This document shows positions 39,908-50,818 of a stretch of DNA of 64,000 bases, piece after piece; the first letter of the stretch is position 1; each line of letters opens with the position of its first letter. The stretch is taken from positions 7,279,277-7,343,276 of the forward strand of contig NC_089281.1 of assembly GCF_963678975.1 (NCBI RefSeq), read 5' to 3'. Position numbers and translations under genes: made by a program. The notes beneath the pieces were generated by a model. That model did no database searches. It saw nothing but the letters and a program-made list of their open reading frames with translations, and was not told the origin of the DNA. This stretch comes from Dysidea avara. Lineage: Eukaryota > Porifera > Demospongiae > Dictyoceratida > Dysideidae.

Positions 39908-41698
39908 TTAACCCCGTAACTTTTTAGTCAGTAGCGTGTACGCCATTTGTATCTCTATGAACTTATTTGAAGCAGCTTCTTTATCAGGACCATGATATTT
40001 ATCTGGATGCCATTCACGGGCTAATTTCTTGTAGCGTGCCTTGATTGTCGCTAGGTTTGCGTCCCTCAGTAGTCCTAGGACGTGCAGTGCCCTCTCTGTC
40101 CCTGCTAGGTCAGACATGCGCAGTAACGTTTCACCTGCTTCATCCCAATTTCCTTCCCACGACATTGTCACTGTGACCCAAATGCTTTCCTTCATCCTCG
40201 ACCAACCAGGAGAGTTGTAAAAGTTACGAAATGCTTCTGATACGGTGACAGTGTCTCCGTCAACTTCAATGGTAACATTCATAATGATACTGCCCCAGAC
40301 CAAGGACATTGCAGTAACAGCACATAGAGTGACAGTGAGGCAAGTAGCACGAGATGATCCACTGGGCTGCTTTGTTGGCTCAACCTTCCAAAAGAACACA
40401 GTTAAAATTGTGCAAGCTAGACACACTAAGATTTGCAGTTCAGCAATCACATGAAGAAACAGGACCTCTGCAACAACACTGCACAACAGCAATTTAGAGA
40501 GTGTCAGTCTACGAGGCTTGCCAATGTTACTAACTAAATACACTCCACATATCATGCCCAATGGTGGCAATAGTTTAAGGAACATTTGAAAGGCCCATAT
40601 GGTCTCCATGTAATCTGACACAGCTGCAGATACCACAGCTCTGTAATATCTAGAGACAAGAAATGCTGCCCCAATTCTGTCAAAATTATACCACACTTTC
40701 AGAAAATGCTTGGGGACAGCTGCAGCTGATTGTTTCAACTGGTCGGGTTCCTGAGAACTAGTACTCCTGGTTTGGTCAAAAGATTTACTCTTTAATTTAA
40801 CAGTTCTCTTGCGTGGTTGAGTCACTGAACTATTGTTTTGACTTTCATCATCACTACAATATGGATCTATTTCTGATGGTCCTGGTACCTTTTTGGATTG
40901 ATTGTGAGCAACAGTTGAGAAGTTTTCCTGTTGTCTGGTCACAAGGTCATTTACGCAAAACCAAACACGTTCATCTTTCAAAGCTTTTCCAGTTTTCTCC
41001 TGTAATTCTTCTACTTTAGAACCATCGAGTACGGTCCCTAGCCAATTGTCCTTCCTGTCTTCCAGTAAAATTGTCACTGTTACTTGAGTAACTGACTCCA
41101 AAATAATTTTCTTCTGTGACTCATCTAGTTCACGGTTTTTCTCTCTCACATACTGACATACAGTATTGTTTACAAACTCTTCCAAAAGGTGGCCTGCTTT
41201 TTCTCGAATCATTTTCTCTAGTTGTTGGTGTATTAACTGCTGGTAGAACAATTGTTCATTTGCACCCTGTCTCTGTCCTCCATCATTCACAGGTTGATCA
41301 CTAGGTTTAGGCTCACTGGGTGTATCATTATCACTTAAATCATCGGACGAACCAGACTTAGCTTGCTGAGAACTTTGATTTTCTCTGGGAGGTCCACTGC
41401 CAAGATATAATCCCAAAAAACGTTTAAAACACCTGAACAGTAACACAGGCCAGCAGCAACAAAGACAAATGGAACAACAACCTCTTTGTTCATCTCCTTC
41501 TTCGTCTTCTTTATTAGCCCTCCTGACGTAAGTGGGGATTCTCCAGAGATCGTTAAGCCATCCAACTACAAATCCTGCAAACGTGGTGAACAATACGACT
41601 CCGTGATAATGGCGGCCCAGGTAGCACTGATGCAGGCCTAGCCAGCCCAGAGGAGGTAACCATAGCAGGTAGGTGATCACAAAACTGTGACGCCCCAT
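39908..41698 (-). CDS. DNAJC22-like membrane J-domain protein
   Basis: A 596-residue intronless gene. The N-terminus (MGRHSFVITYLLWLPPLG, then LHQCYLGRHYHGVVLF and VGWLNDLWRIPTYVRRAN) matches the TM2-like, multi-membrane start of DNAJC22 (Wurst), linked in flies to clathrin-mediated endocytosis. A cysteine cluster (CCSICLCCC) follows a first loop. Between about 110 and 370 lies a long charged, Ser/Gln-rich soluble insert with amphipathic helices, absent from the ~340-residue human protein. Further membrane segments follow at about 410-500. A C-terminal J-domain ends the protein, with HPD at 564-566 (EWHPDKYHG) and KFIEIQMAYTLL. The upstream open frame begins at a non-conserved methionine, so the start MGRHS was chosen. 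The gene lies 129 bp beyond the asparaginase gene on the same strand. Confidence 0.85.
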   Translation of the reverse strand: MGRHSFVITYLLWLPPLGWLGLHQCYLGRHYHGVVLFTTFAGFVVGWLNDLWRIPTYVRRANKEDEEGDEQRGCCSICLCCCWPVLLFRCFKRFLGLYLGSGPPRENQSSQQAKSGSSDDLSDNDTPSEPKPSDQPVNDGGQRQGANEQLFYQQLIHQQLEKMIREKAGHLLEEFVNNTVCQYVREKNRELDESQKKIILESVTQVTVTILLEDRKDNWLGTVLDGSKVEELQEKTGKALKDERVWFCVNDLVTRQQENFSTVAHNQSKKVPGPSEIDPYCSDDESQNNSSVTQPRKRTVKLKSKSFDQTRSTSSQEPDQLKQSAAAVPKHFLKVWYNFDRIGAAFLVSRYYRAVVSAAVSDYMETIWAFQMFLKLLPPLGMICGVYLVSNIGKPRRLTLSKLLLCSVVAEVLFLHVIAELQILVCLACTILTVFFWKVEPTKQPSGSSRATCLTVTLCAVTAMSLVWGSIIMNVTIEVDGDTVTVSEAFRNFYNSPGWSRMKESIWVTVTMSWEGNWDEAGETLLRMSDLAGTERALHVLGLLRDANLATIKARYKKLAREWHPDKYHGPDKEAASNKFIEIQMAYTLLTKKLRG

Positions 41699-41827
41699 GG
41701 TGGGTGAATACCCAACCCCACAATCACAAATCTTTGACCATATACAGATCTCGTGAGTAAAAAATACTCTAATAGAGCATACAGAATAACATTGATATAT
41801 AAACATCGGTTATAATACATTATCATT

Positions 41828-42733
41828 TTATGGATCTATTCCACACTGGACTGTTCCAGTTTTATCTACACTAGCCCAAGCCATACGTTTTGTAGAGAAA
41901 GCCTTAGCTATGGTACCATCAGCAGCAACCATAATGACTCCACCAAAGCCGGACACTTTAGTCTTCATGTACTCCAAAGATCTCTTACATGCTTCTTCTG
42001 GACTGCAGCCTTCTTTTTGTAGTGTGGTAAGCACACGAGAAGCCAGGGTCACCTTAGCTATAGATTCTCCATGACCAGTGCAAGATGTCCCACCAATTTC
42101 ATTGTCACAACTTGCTCCAGATCCCACAAGAGGAGAATCACCAACCCGTCCAACACGTTTGGCAGTAATTCCACCTGTTGATGTCCCAGCCGCCATATTG
42201 CCATGAATATCAATAGCTACAGCACCCACAGTATCATGTTCCAACTGATTGTCAAATGAGTCATTAACAACATGTTTATAGACTGACTGGCGGGCTAACT
42301 CCTCTTTGCTGAAGTCACTGATCAGCTCTTTTGCATCTACCTGAGCTACGCCCATCTCCTTTGCAAAAATATTGGCGCCTTTTCCCACTAGCATCACGTG
42401 ATCAGTCTTTTCCATCACCATTCTGGCTAGTGAGATAGGATTGGAGATGTTCTCTACTGCAGCAACTGATCCAAATTCTAACGTCTTCCCATCAATAATA
42501 ATTGCATCCAGCTCCACTTCTCCTTGCACGTTAAGCGCGCCCCCATGGCCAGCATTGAAAGCTGGATCATCTTCAAGGTGTCTGATTGCAATCTCTACTG
42601 CATCTATTGCCGTCTTACCGTGTATTAGCGCCTTATGTGCGGACGTAGCTGCGGTATGAACTCCGCTCTTTTTAGCTGATACTAAATGATCTGGTATTGC
42701 ATATGCACCACCGTGAACAATCACTGCAGCCAT
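41828..42733 (-). CDS. ASRGL1: Isoaspartyl peptidase/L-asparaginase (Ntn hydrolase)
   Basis: A 301-residue intronless gene. The enzyme hydrolyses L-asparagine and beta-aspartyl dipeptides and is made as a precursor that cleaves itself before a threonine, which then becomes the nucleophile. That Thr is residue 168 in HDTVGAVAID, the same number as in human ASRGL1. Other family blocks present are VIVHGG (N-terminus), LEDDPAFNAGHGGALN, GEVELDA, STGGITAKRVGRVGDSP with the substrate-binding Arg and Asp, TGHGE, and FGGVIMVAADG. The start MAAVIVHGG is the first ATG; an upstream GTG would add 10 residues. Intronless, like its downstream neighbour. Confidence 0.95.
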   Translation of the reverse strand: MAAVIVHGGAYAIPDHLVSAKKSGVHTAATSAHKALIHGKTAIDAVEIAIRHLEDDPAFNAGHGGALNVQGEVELDAIIIDGKTLEFGSVAAVENISNPISLARMVMEKTDHVMLVGKGANIFAKEMGVAQVDAKELISDFSKEELARQSVYKHVVNDSFDNQLEHDTVGAVAIDIHGNMAAGTSTGGITAKRVGRVGDSPLVGSGASCDNEIGGTSCTGHGESIAKVTLASRVLTTLQKEGCSPEEACKRSLEYMKTKVSGFGGVIMVAADGTIAKAFSTKRMAWASVDKTGTVQCGIDP

Positions 42734-45522
42734 CTGATTCTCTTCTGGACACTCCCAAGACACTCCCCAGCCAAATCTTGACGCTTGACGTAAGGGGTAA
42801 TTAAATTGCTTAGTAACAGTCGCTAGACGCCATTATAATATCGCCGTCTATTAGCGCATGCGGTAGAGAATTAAGCGCCCATGAGTCACAGTGACCGTCA
42901 GTAGAATTCGCAATCATAATAATAACGATGATAATAATAATAATAATAATAATCTATGAATGATTTAGCTAGTTCATTAGACGGATTATCTGACTACTTT
43001 ATTAGAGTATGTGATTTGATCATGCATGCCTGCTGATACAGTAATTGCTATAGCTAGTTATTGTACTAAACAAAAATAGCCTTATGGAAATATTGCTGTT
43101 CTGCAGCTTTCCAAGCACAAAAATTAGATCTGTAAAGTTTTAACTACATTGTGTCACGAGTCTTGTTTCATGGTGGAGGTAGATCATGATTTGGAATGGC
43201 TGCAGCCTTAAAATCTACTGGAAATGTCCCTGTTTAATATTCTCATAGGTGTAAGGATCTATGATATTCTGGACATTAGTTTGAATTGCAATAATGGGTT
43301 TTGATTGATCATGAATGTGCCCATTTGTCAAGTGCTATAACAGTGAGGTGATCTGACCGGGAACTTCAATGATTATACTGACCTGCATCATCACTTAATT
43401 ATGCATGCCGGCATGGTGTTACATGCAGACAGTCATACATGATCACAATAAATGCACAGATAACTAGTTAATAGTAACTTACTGGAGATGTGCCTGTTGT
43501 GTTAACAACAAGATATATACGTAGGTCTAGTGCAAGACATCATAAATTTCAGTGAAATTTTAAAATGTATGAACAGTTCTATGATAGCTACCAATAGATT
43601 TATAATTGTAGCTATGGGTATCATTGTTTTGCCAGTCAAATCCTGGTAACTTTACTTCTGCTGTACATTAGAAATTTTACAATTAACCGGCTAGCTATCT
43701 AGTCATCAGTGATCACCAGATGATTATTTTCAAAATAATTCTATGCTGCTATATAAGGATAAATACTTTTATAAAATTTAGCTAATGAGTTTTTGTAAAG
43801 AGTTGGCAGACACACTCACACTCACAATCATATAACATCATGATAACCCATACGCTTGGTGTGCTCTAATGGAATGAGTGTAAATATGAAAAGTACAGAA
43901 CACCAACCTGTACGGCCAAATTTGGTGGCTAGTTATTACGTTGCTTTAAACACAAAATATTTCAAGGGTGCTGTTTGTATGAAAGGAATGGACATATCAT
44001 GCGTGACATAGAAAAATATCTTTTGTGTATTCTAAAAAGCTTCATTATTCATGACAGTATAAAATGTAGCACATGTGTGTTGATCACTGTTGTGATAGTT
44101 GTGACTCACTACTATCACAGTGGCATCCTCTTGACAGGTGCTATAAAGTAGTTAACAAGCAGAATAAACACTGGTAGAGTAGTTCTGTTTATTATCTCCC
44201 ACAGCAGACAAATTACTATGTGGTTGCAGACTTCATTGCCACACAATATTGTATGAGGTGTTTAGACTCAAAATTTGAGCCACAAACAAAATGCTCAGTG
44301 TGTGAATTCCCTTGGAGGTCATAAACTCCAGCTGTGATATTATATACTACAAGTTTTAGTACACCAGAAACCATGCAACTGTCACCGGGCCACTGGTACA
44401 ACACACACTTTGGCCAGATGCTTGACTGTTCTGTTAAAGTATACTCTTGTCTGACTGCTTTATTAGGGTATTCTGATCTTTTCCATTAGTACCTATCGTA
44501 TAGCAGTGCAGATGCATAAAGCAGTATACAGTGAAACTCACCATGGGAACCACGTAGTGTTTAAGTCCATGACTCTAGTGTGGAATTGATGTACTTGTCA
44601 CTACAATTAAGTCTGCTATCTTCCAAAAAGATCAAAGCATATAATATTATGCATACCATTATCTAATTTTATAAAATACCCTTGGCTAGTGCTCCAAAAA
44701 AATTTTTTTTATTAAACTACTCTAATAAAACAGTCATACTAGCATTAGTCACAGTCATACCAGGAGTAGTACAGCAATCATTGCAAAGCAGAGTTGACTA
44801 CACAGAATATTTCCCAACAACCATGCATAAGTTTGCTATAGATTTTTGTGCTGGGTCACATAGCAGTAATTCCTAAGGATTTCATAGAACATATTCATAT
44901 TGTAACCATACTAGATGTATACTACAATAAATGAAGCCATCAAGTACACCTTAGGGATCTAGCCACTAGTACAGTGGTCTCACTAAACCAAATTGAGCAA
45001 AATATACATGATAAGTTAACAATATGAGTAGATTTAAAAGTATAAACATCAGTTTCTACTACGAACCTTTTGCTACTGTCATGGGTGTAATTAGGGGCAG
45101 CCTGAAGGATGTATTTTGTAAAACACTACTACAGATCATGTTTTTGGGTTTTCCATAATATTGCTTGGCAGCCAAGTTGAGCTAACACGGTTGTAACACT
45201 TGATATTTGGAGTACAAATCTAGCAGTCTCGGTTGTATGTTAATTTGTGTGTATGGGGACCAGATGCTTGAATATTTGAGAATAGGGTGTATATAGTTAT
45301 GTTTATAGCTTACGTCTTGTGCACACTGTCCAAAATTTCTCCAAAAAATGCCAAGGCGGGGTTTGCTTGGCCAATAACTTATGAAATGTACATAGCTTTA
45401 CTGAATACAGAACATATCACCATAAAGTATCAACACATACACTACATCATCACAAGTGTTTTGTAGTTTACACAATTAACAGAGTACACACATGCACAGT
45501 ACTATAGTTAGTACGTCATGTA
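42734..45522. other. Intergenic, no gene seen
   Basis: About 2.8 kb. It begins with CG-containing sequence likely to be the asparaginase promoter, then an (AAT)n run near 42918-42953. Copies of the 21-bp module lie near 42985-43010, 44425-44470 and 44712-44735, and a short hairpin around 44085-44122. No exon with domain similarity was found. Confidence 0.5.
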
Positions 45523-48462
45523 TTAATGGGTTCCGGATGAGGCTGGGGTGTGGTCCTCAATACCATACACACCCTCAATACTAATGTTATAGTTGATCTT
45601 AACATTCTGAAGATGAGGAGCAGATAACACCAACAGACATCTTGGAGATGACCGCGTCTAAATGATAGTACTCCACTATGTGCAGTATTAAAGTACTACT
45701 GTCACCTGTAGATCAGTACAGTCATCAACAGATTCATCACGGTACAACATAATCCTCATGTTGGCAATATCAGCCCATGATAGTCCCAGTGATGGACGAA
45801 CTGTTGATCTGTAAAAACAAGCTGAACACTGACGTGTGTCTGTCTGTCTGTGTGTAGTGCATGCAGTAGTAGCAGAGGAGGTTGGACGCACTACTTATAT
45901 ATCTTAACTGCATTCTTTTGTTAGGTATTTCATGTGACTCTCAACATTCGCAATACTAAACTGAAAAACGATGGGGTTTACTGGGGTTCGTTAGATATTC
46001 AGATCGTCCTTTACGTAAGCTTCAAGGCAATGTACTTTGTTTTCTAAAAGCACTCTAGATTTGGGGTGAAATTAATAAATTGCGATTTGATACATACAAC
46101 TTCATCAGACTTGTCACGTACATTTTCTATAATGAAACAACGATCCTTCACTGTGTTACACTGAGATCACTGTATTACCCTCCTCAATAAAACAGATTTT
46201 GCATAATTTATTTTATTGGCGCTTTAAACTCTGGCTTTTTACCAGCTTAATCAGCAGGGTTGACTGGGGTTTATCACGCTGTTAGATTTAAAAACACATA
46301 AGCTTCTGAATGCACTATAGTTTTAATAAAATTGTCTTGAAATGAAGATTTTCCAATGAAAATGTACAGCTCACGTAAACGCGTCCAACCTCTTCTGCAA
46401 TAGTAGTATGTGTAGGCAGTACATGTGTTTTTATTATTATTGATGCTTTACAGTGACCAGCACTGAAGGTCTGACAGCAACTTGTGCTGCGTGTAGTGTT
46501 TGTGTGTAGCACGGCATGTGCACACATGTGCACGTACATTTGTGTGCTGAAATATTGGCTATAGTCTAGTTGATGCACACTGTAGTAAATTCTGCTATAT
46601 TTGTTGACTTACAGAAATGGTGGATCAGCATCTTCATGATGAATAATTGATGACACCTAACTATTGGTTCCCAAAACTCATCACAGCATACATCACTACT
46701 AACCTGATTAACACATACAACAGCTGCACTATACTTCCAGCTAAGATTGACCAGTTTGGCTCCAATAGTTCTCAGTAGTTTGGCTCTCGATGACTGTTGA
46801 GATGGGACATAGTCGGCTCGAAACAAAGCAGCAATTGAATCAATAACAACCAGCTTTATATTATGTTGATCCATCAGTGATGGTAACTTGTACTCCAGTA
46901 ACACACTAAGAGCAGACTGTAGTGTGTATGATAATAGTGTTAACTGCTACTGGTACATTACCACACTGCCAGCATGTTCAATGAATACATTATCAGTGAA
47001 GTGCTTGCTGGATGAGTGGTTTGTCTGGCTGGTGAAGAATTCAGCTAGTTGACATAACCTCTTACTGGGGAACACATCTTCTGTACTAATGTACACTGCA
47101 CCTAAATAGTGCACACTCTAGCTAATATTGATGCATTATTTTATTGGGTAGAGCAGTCATACTGGAATGGGACCACTCATTTAGCTAACTGTTTAGCTAT
47201 GAAACTTCAAGGGACCACCTTTACGAACAGTTACATTGAGTTAGTGTTGGGCCATAAAACAGTACTCAAAAGTGGGGGGTGGAGGGAGGAAGGAAAGTCC
47301 TGTGGGGTGGCTGTATGTTACAAAGTGTTTTAAAATTAATAACCATACCTTGAAGCATGCCAATACTAAATACTAGAGGGGTCTGGGGGGCATGCTCCCC
47401 AAAGGAAATTTTTGAGATTCGAATGCTTTGAGATTAGTATTTTCAGTGGTACATGTGTACTTGAATATGATACTCCTATAATATTATATACATTAAGATA
47501 CTGTACAATTAGATACATCAGTAAATGATTGCATTTCAGACAAAACTGATTACATATAGATATATGTTAATGGAGAAAGGTTGAAAAGCAGAATACAACA
47601 GTTGCTTTATTTTATCAACTGGGTATTGGGAAAAAAAAGTGAGGGGCCCTGTACTTTTACAAGTGGGATGGAAAAACTGCTCCCCCCCCACCCTTATTTC
47701 TCCACTCCTGTAAACTATACTTTGTGCTTGGGGTATACGGCATGGCCACTATAAAGTGGTGGCCACTAAGTGAAGATTAACTGTACATAGATATCTCAGA
47801 AAAAAATTCACGACAAAACTTGTGTAATTTGTGTTGTTATTATTACATGCTGTACTCTAATACAACAGTCACATCCTTACTAGAAACTACTCTAGTATGA
47901 CAGTCGCTATAATTATTACCTCCATTGAGGCCACCTTGTTCTCTTGTCAGCTGAGCCACCAGACACAACTGCATACACAGTTGTGTCTTGCCTGCACCAC
48001 TGACCCCTGACAACTCCGTAACACCGGGGACTAATACACCTCCACTGAGGTGTGAGTCAAGCACAGGACACCCCCAAGACAGACGACCTGAAATGACAAC
48101 TCCAATACTTGTGTTGCTGACAATTCACTACCCACTCACCCCAGTTGTGTAATCCAGCTTGTCTCCTGTAGAGAGCTAGTGCAGTGTTAACAAGGGGTGT
48201 GGCTGGTAGTGCTGCGTTAGATGCAGCCAATACCAACAGGTTGACATCTTGGGAGGAAATACCCAACATCCTGGAGAGGTCACTATTGGAGTATATGAGA
48301 ATTGAACTGAGTTTGTGCATTCCACCTGTAGTATAAAGATGAGACAAGCCAGAAAATGGGCTAGTACGGTAGTACAAAATTTCGGGATACACACTCACAT
48401 TTCTGAAGTGCCTTCATAATTCTCGGATGGAGGTTAAGTGTATCTTTCACTAGTTTGTCCAT
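45523..48462 (-). CDS. XRCC3: RAD51 paralogue XRCC3
   Basis: Seven exons, 48462-48399, 48325-48140, 48087-47920, 47101-46962, 46916-46657, 45808-45706, 45657-45523; 351 residues (human 346). XRCC3 pairs with RAD51C in the CX3 complex and promotes homologous recombination repair. It opens MDKLVKDTLNLHPRIMKAL, like the vertebrate NPRII start, then a HhH-like N-terminal region. The RecA core has Walker A GVSGAGKT at 111-118, the AVYISTEDVFPSKRL strand and Walker B LVVIDSIAA, followed by VCVNQVSSD. The C-terminus PSLGLSWAD...LLVLSAPHL...ISIEGVYG aligns with the human end. The exon 5 donor at 46656 was chosen because it alone keeps frame and the FWE..V block. Introns 3 (47102-47919) and 5 (45809-46656) hold repeat fragments. 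Confidence 0.92.
47370..47430. repeat. Fragment related to the CAGGGGCGGATC hAT-like family
   Basis: AGGGGTCTGGGGGGCATGCTC followed by GGAAATTTTTGA matches the GGGGGTCTGGGGGCATGCCC block inside copies 1 and 2 of the hAT-like MITE. It lies in XRCC3 intron 3. A further fragment is near 54785-54835. Confidence 0.6.
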
Positions 48463-49300
48463 TTATGTCTATTCTCGTTCACATTGTACCGCGAAACAGA
48501 CGATATACCGGTGCTCTTAAATAATACGCACTATTTAATATTCTATTAGTTTCGTTGCGAGCAAATGGCACAGATGATCGATGGTACCCTGGAAAAGGTG
48601 TAAGGCTGAGGTGTTTATTATGTTTAGCATGCTGTCATAAGTAGTACACCTGTAGTAACTTTAGTAAGGCTTGATTCTGGTTGACGATTGATTGATTATT
48701 TAGTCTATCAACCAATCAATCAAGCCAGCCTCAAAAATAAACCATTCTAATGTTATAAAAGTAGCTAAGTCTTCGGATGCAGTTCATATCACGAACTGTA
48801 ACTGAAAGGGCTTCCCACTGACTGTTCTATTAGAGTATTTGACTGCTTTGTTAGAGCAAAATTACTTGATGAAGCTGCTGGATTATCTATTACTGCATCT
48901 AGAAGACTTTTTCTAGCAAGGAACTGTGCTGAGTGGTCGGTACAAACATAGGACTATTTGTTTATTCGTTGTTATTTTTTGTTTGTTGTTTTTTGTGTGT
49001 TTTATTGTAATTTCACTCCTTGCCACGCCCACCTTATGGTCTTCCATGTTGTGGTCACGTGTGCCCGAGGACACACCACACCTTCAGTTACTGTATAATA
49101 TATGTATGCATTATTTTCATCATCATTGATGTATATGGTTCTCTCTCTTGATCATTCAAATTATAATACAAAGCTGTACCTGTCATATGAAAAACCATTG
49201 CTTGACTTAGGATTTTGGAAACCTGAAGTCTTAATTTCTTAATGCTCAAAGCATGTTTTGCTGTTTGTATGAAACTAATGTTATTGTTCCCTAGTTTCAG
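48463..49300. other. Upstream flank of XRCC3, possible short exon
   Basis: At 48566 a plus-strand ATG opens MAQMIDGTLEK and runs into a GTGTAAGG donor, 103 bp from the XRCC3 start. It could be the first exon of a divergent transcript, but no following exon was found. Paired 21-bp modules lie at about 48815-48862. Confidence 0.3.
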
Positions 49301-49370
49301 GAAATCACACTGTGTACACCTTGGAAACCCTGCAATCCAGCTGGCATCAACTGACTACATCTATCAATAT

Positions 49371-49372
<2 letters not shown>
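49301..49372 (+). pseudogene. Stray copy of an alpha-actinin exon segment
   Basis: The frame reading NHTVYTLETLQSSWHQLTTS followed by IN matches HTSYTMETLRSSWHQLITSI of alpha-actinin exon 19 (37228-37290), and the DNA also matches closely. A (GT)45 run follows directly. No further actinin exons are nearby. It may be a retained piece of a second actinin gene or a duplicated fragment. Confidence 0.75.

Positions 49373-49462
<90 letters not shown>
49373..49462. repeat. (GT)45 microsatellite
   Basis: A pure dinucleotide run of 90 bp directly after the actinin exon fragment. Confidence 0.97.
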
Positions 49463-49463
<1 letters not shown>

Positions 49464-49804
49464 GGGCACCCGGCCCACACCTTCACATAAGAAACATGGC
49501 ATAACTTCCTTAGAGGTACACAACCAAGGTGCCATTTTAGCATATTTTGTCTGTTGGGCTTTAATCCACTTGAACGTTCCATAAATAATTTATAAAGTAT
49601 CACCTATATGAGTAATAAAGCACTCGGCACTTGGCCTCAGTGCTAATATAACTCAGCTTGGCTTCATGTTTTATTAACATCTAGGCTGCACACCTCATGT
49701 TTTATTATCCATTACCGCCCAGGAGGATTTGCCTACACTAGCACACAGCAGATAGCCTATTAGCTGGGTAGATATGACTATGCATATATGATAGCCAAAA
49801 GCTT

Positions 49805-49933
49805 TGGTTTGTTGTGTTTCTGTCTGTAAGTATGTGTGTTTGTACAGTGGTTTGTTGTGTTTCTGTCTGTAAGTATGTGTGTTTGTACAGTGGTTTGTTG
49901 TGTTTCTGTCTGTAAGTATGTGCGTTTGTACAG
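49805..49933. repeat. 43-bp tandem repeat, three copies
   Basis: The unit TGGTTTGTTGTGTTTCTGTC, continuing TGTAAGTATGTGTGTTTGTA CAG, is repeated three times head to tail with one substitution in the last copy. Confidence 0.95.
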
Positions 49934-50057
49934 TATTAATGCCAGAATACATGTATGGTTTGATCATACTCACCCCTGGGTATACAATCCTTGCCTGGGT
50001 CTGTTTAAATGCCAGGGTGTGAGTTATAATAAATGCCATGTTATAATCATGCTTCAC

Positions 50058-50315
50058 CTTGTAGATTCCAACTGTAAGTCAATCATGTAAGCACTTTCAC
50101 TACCATTATGTATAGTGCACTTATCACTCTCCCACAGTGATCCTATTTCTGGGATAACCAATCCTTTGTAGGGTTTATTTACATAACCTGGTAAAACTGA
50201 GCTGATACTTGATGATGTTGTAAACACTGAAGCATTGTTTTTGATGTAACTGGTTGTTTTTTCAGAAGTGTTGCATGATTCAATACACATGTGTGGTATT
50301 GGAATTGTGATAGAA
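50058..50315 (-). CDS. Possible orphan exon, unknown product
   Basis: An open 86-codon stretch bounded by a TTTGAG acceptor and an AAG|GTGAAG donor. It encodes a Ser/Thr-rich sequence (for example CIESCNTSEKTTSYIKNNAS and YKGLVIPEIGSLWESDKC). I do not recognise it. No partner exon was found on either side. It may be one exon of a gene whose rest is lost or undetected. Confidence 0.25.
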
Positions 50316-50551
50316 CTCAAAGAAACCAGATATGAAGATGATCACTCAGCATAAGGAGATGATAAACTAGCATCACACATTGTAATAAAACTTATTTTTG
50401 TGTAAACACTTGAATTGCGATCGACGACTATAAAGTTGTTTTTACCATGTTTTGTAGTTTGTTGTTTTTATAGCTTCATTTGTAGTTTGAATTACATTAC
50501 CTTATTAGTGCATAGTGTTTACTTAGTGGTATAGTATTGTAGTGGTTTAGT

Positions 50552-50810
50552 CAGTGGCGTATCTAGGGGTGGGGTCTGTGCCCTACCAAAAAGTGGATCA
50601 AGATACTTTAATAGAGCAATCAATTACTCTAATAAAGCAGTCACAGTATTCAGAGAAACAATTAATGTAGCAAACTATATAGCTGATTTTTATATACTTA
50701 TCAATAAATTTGGTGGAACCATTGTCAGCTGGTAGTTATACCTTTTTTTTGTTGTTTTTTAGTTTGTTCTTCAGTGCCTTACCAAGCCAGAGGGTCTAGA
50801 TATGCCACTG
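50552..50810. mobile_element. hAT MITE with 8-bp duplication
   Basis: 259 bp. The left end CAGTGGCGTATCTAG and the reverse complement of the right end CAGTGGCATATCTAG are inverted repeats. Exact 8-bp duplications GGTTTAGT flank it (50544-50551, 50811-50818). Non-coding. It contains a tandem pair of the 21-bp module at about 50608-50650. Confidence 0.93.
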
Positions 50811-50818
50811 GGTTTAGT

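Noticed and set aside
44085-44122. Short hairpin CACTGTTGTGATAGT / ACTATCACAGTG
   Set aside because: Only about 12 paired bases and no terminator or element context; likely chance.
48566-48598. Short first exon MAQMIDGTLEK divergent from XRCC3
   Set aside because: A plausible ATG and donor but no downstream exon could be found; left as a remark only.
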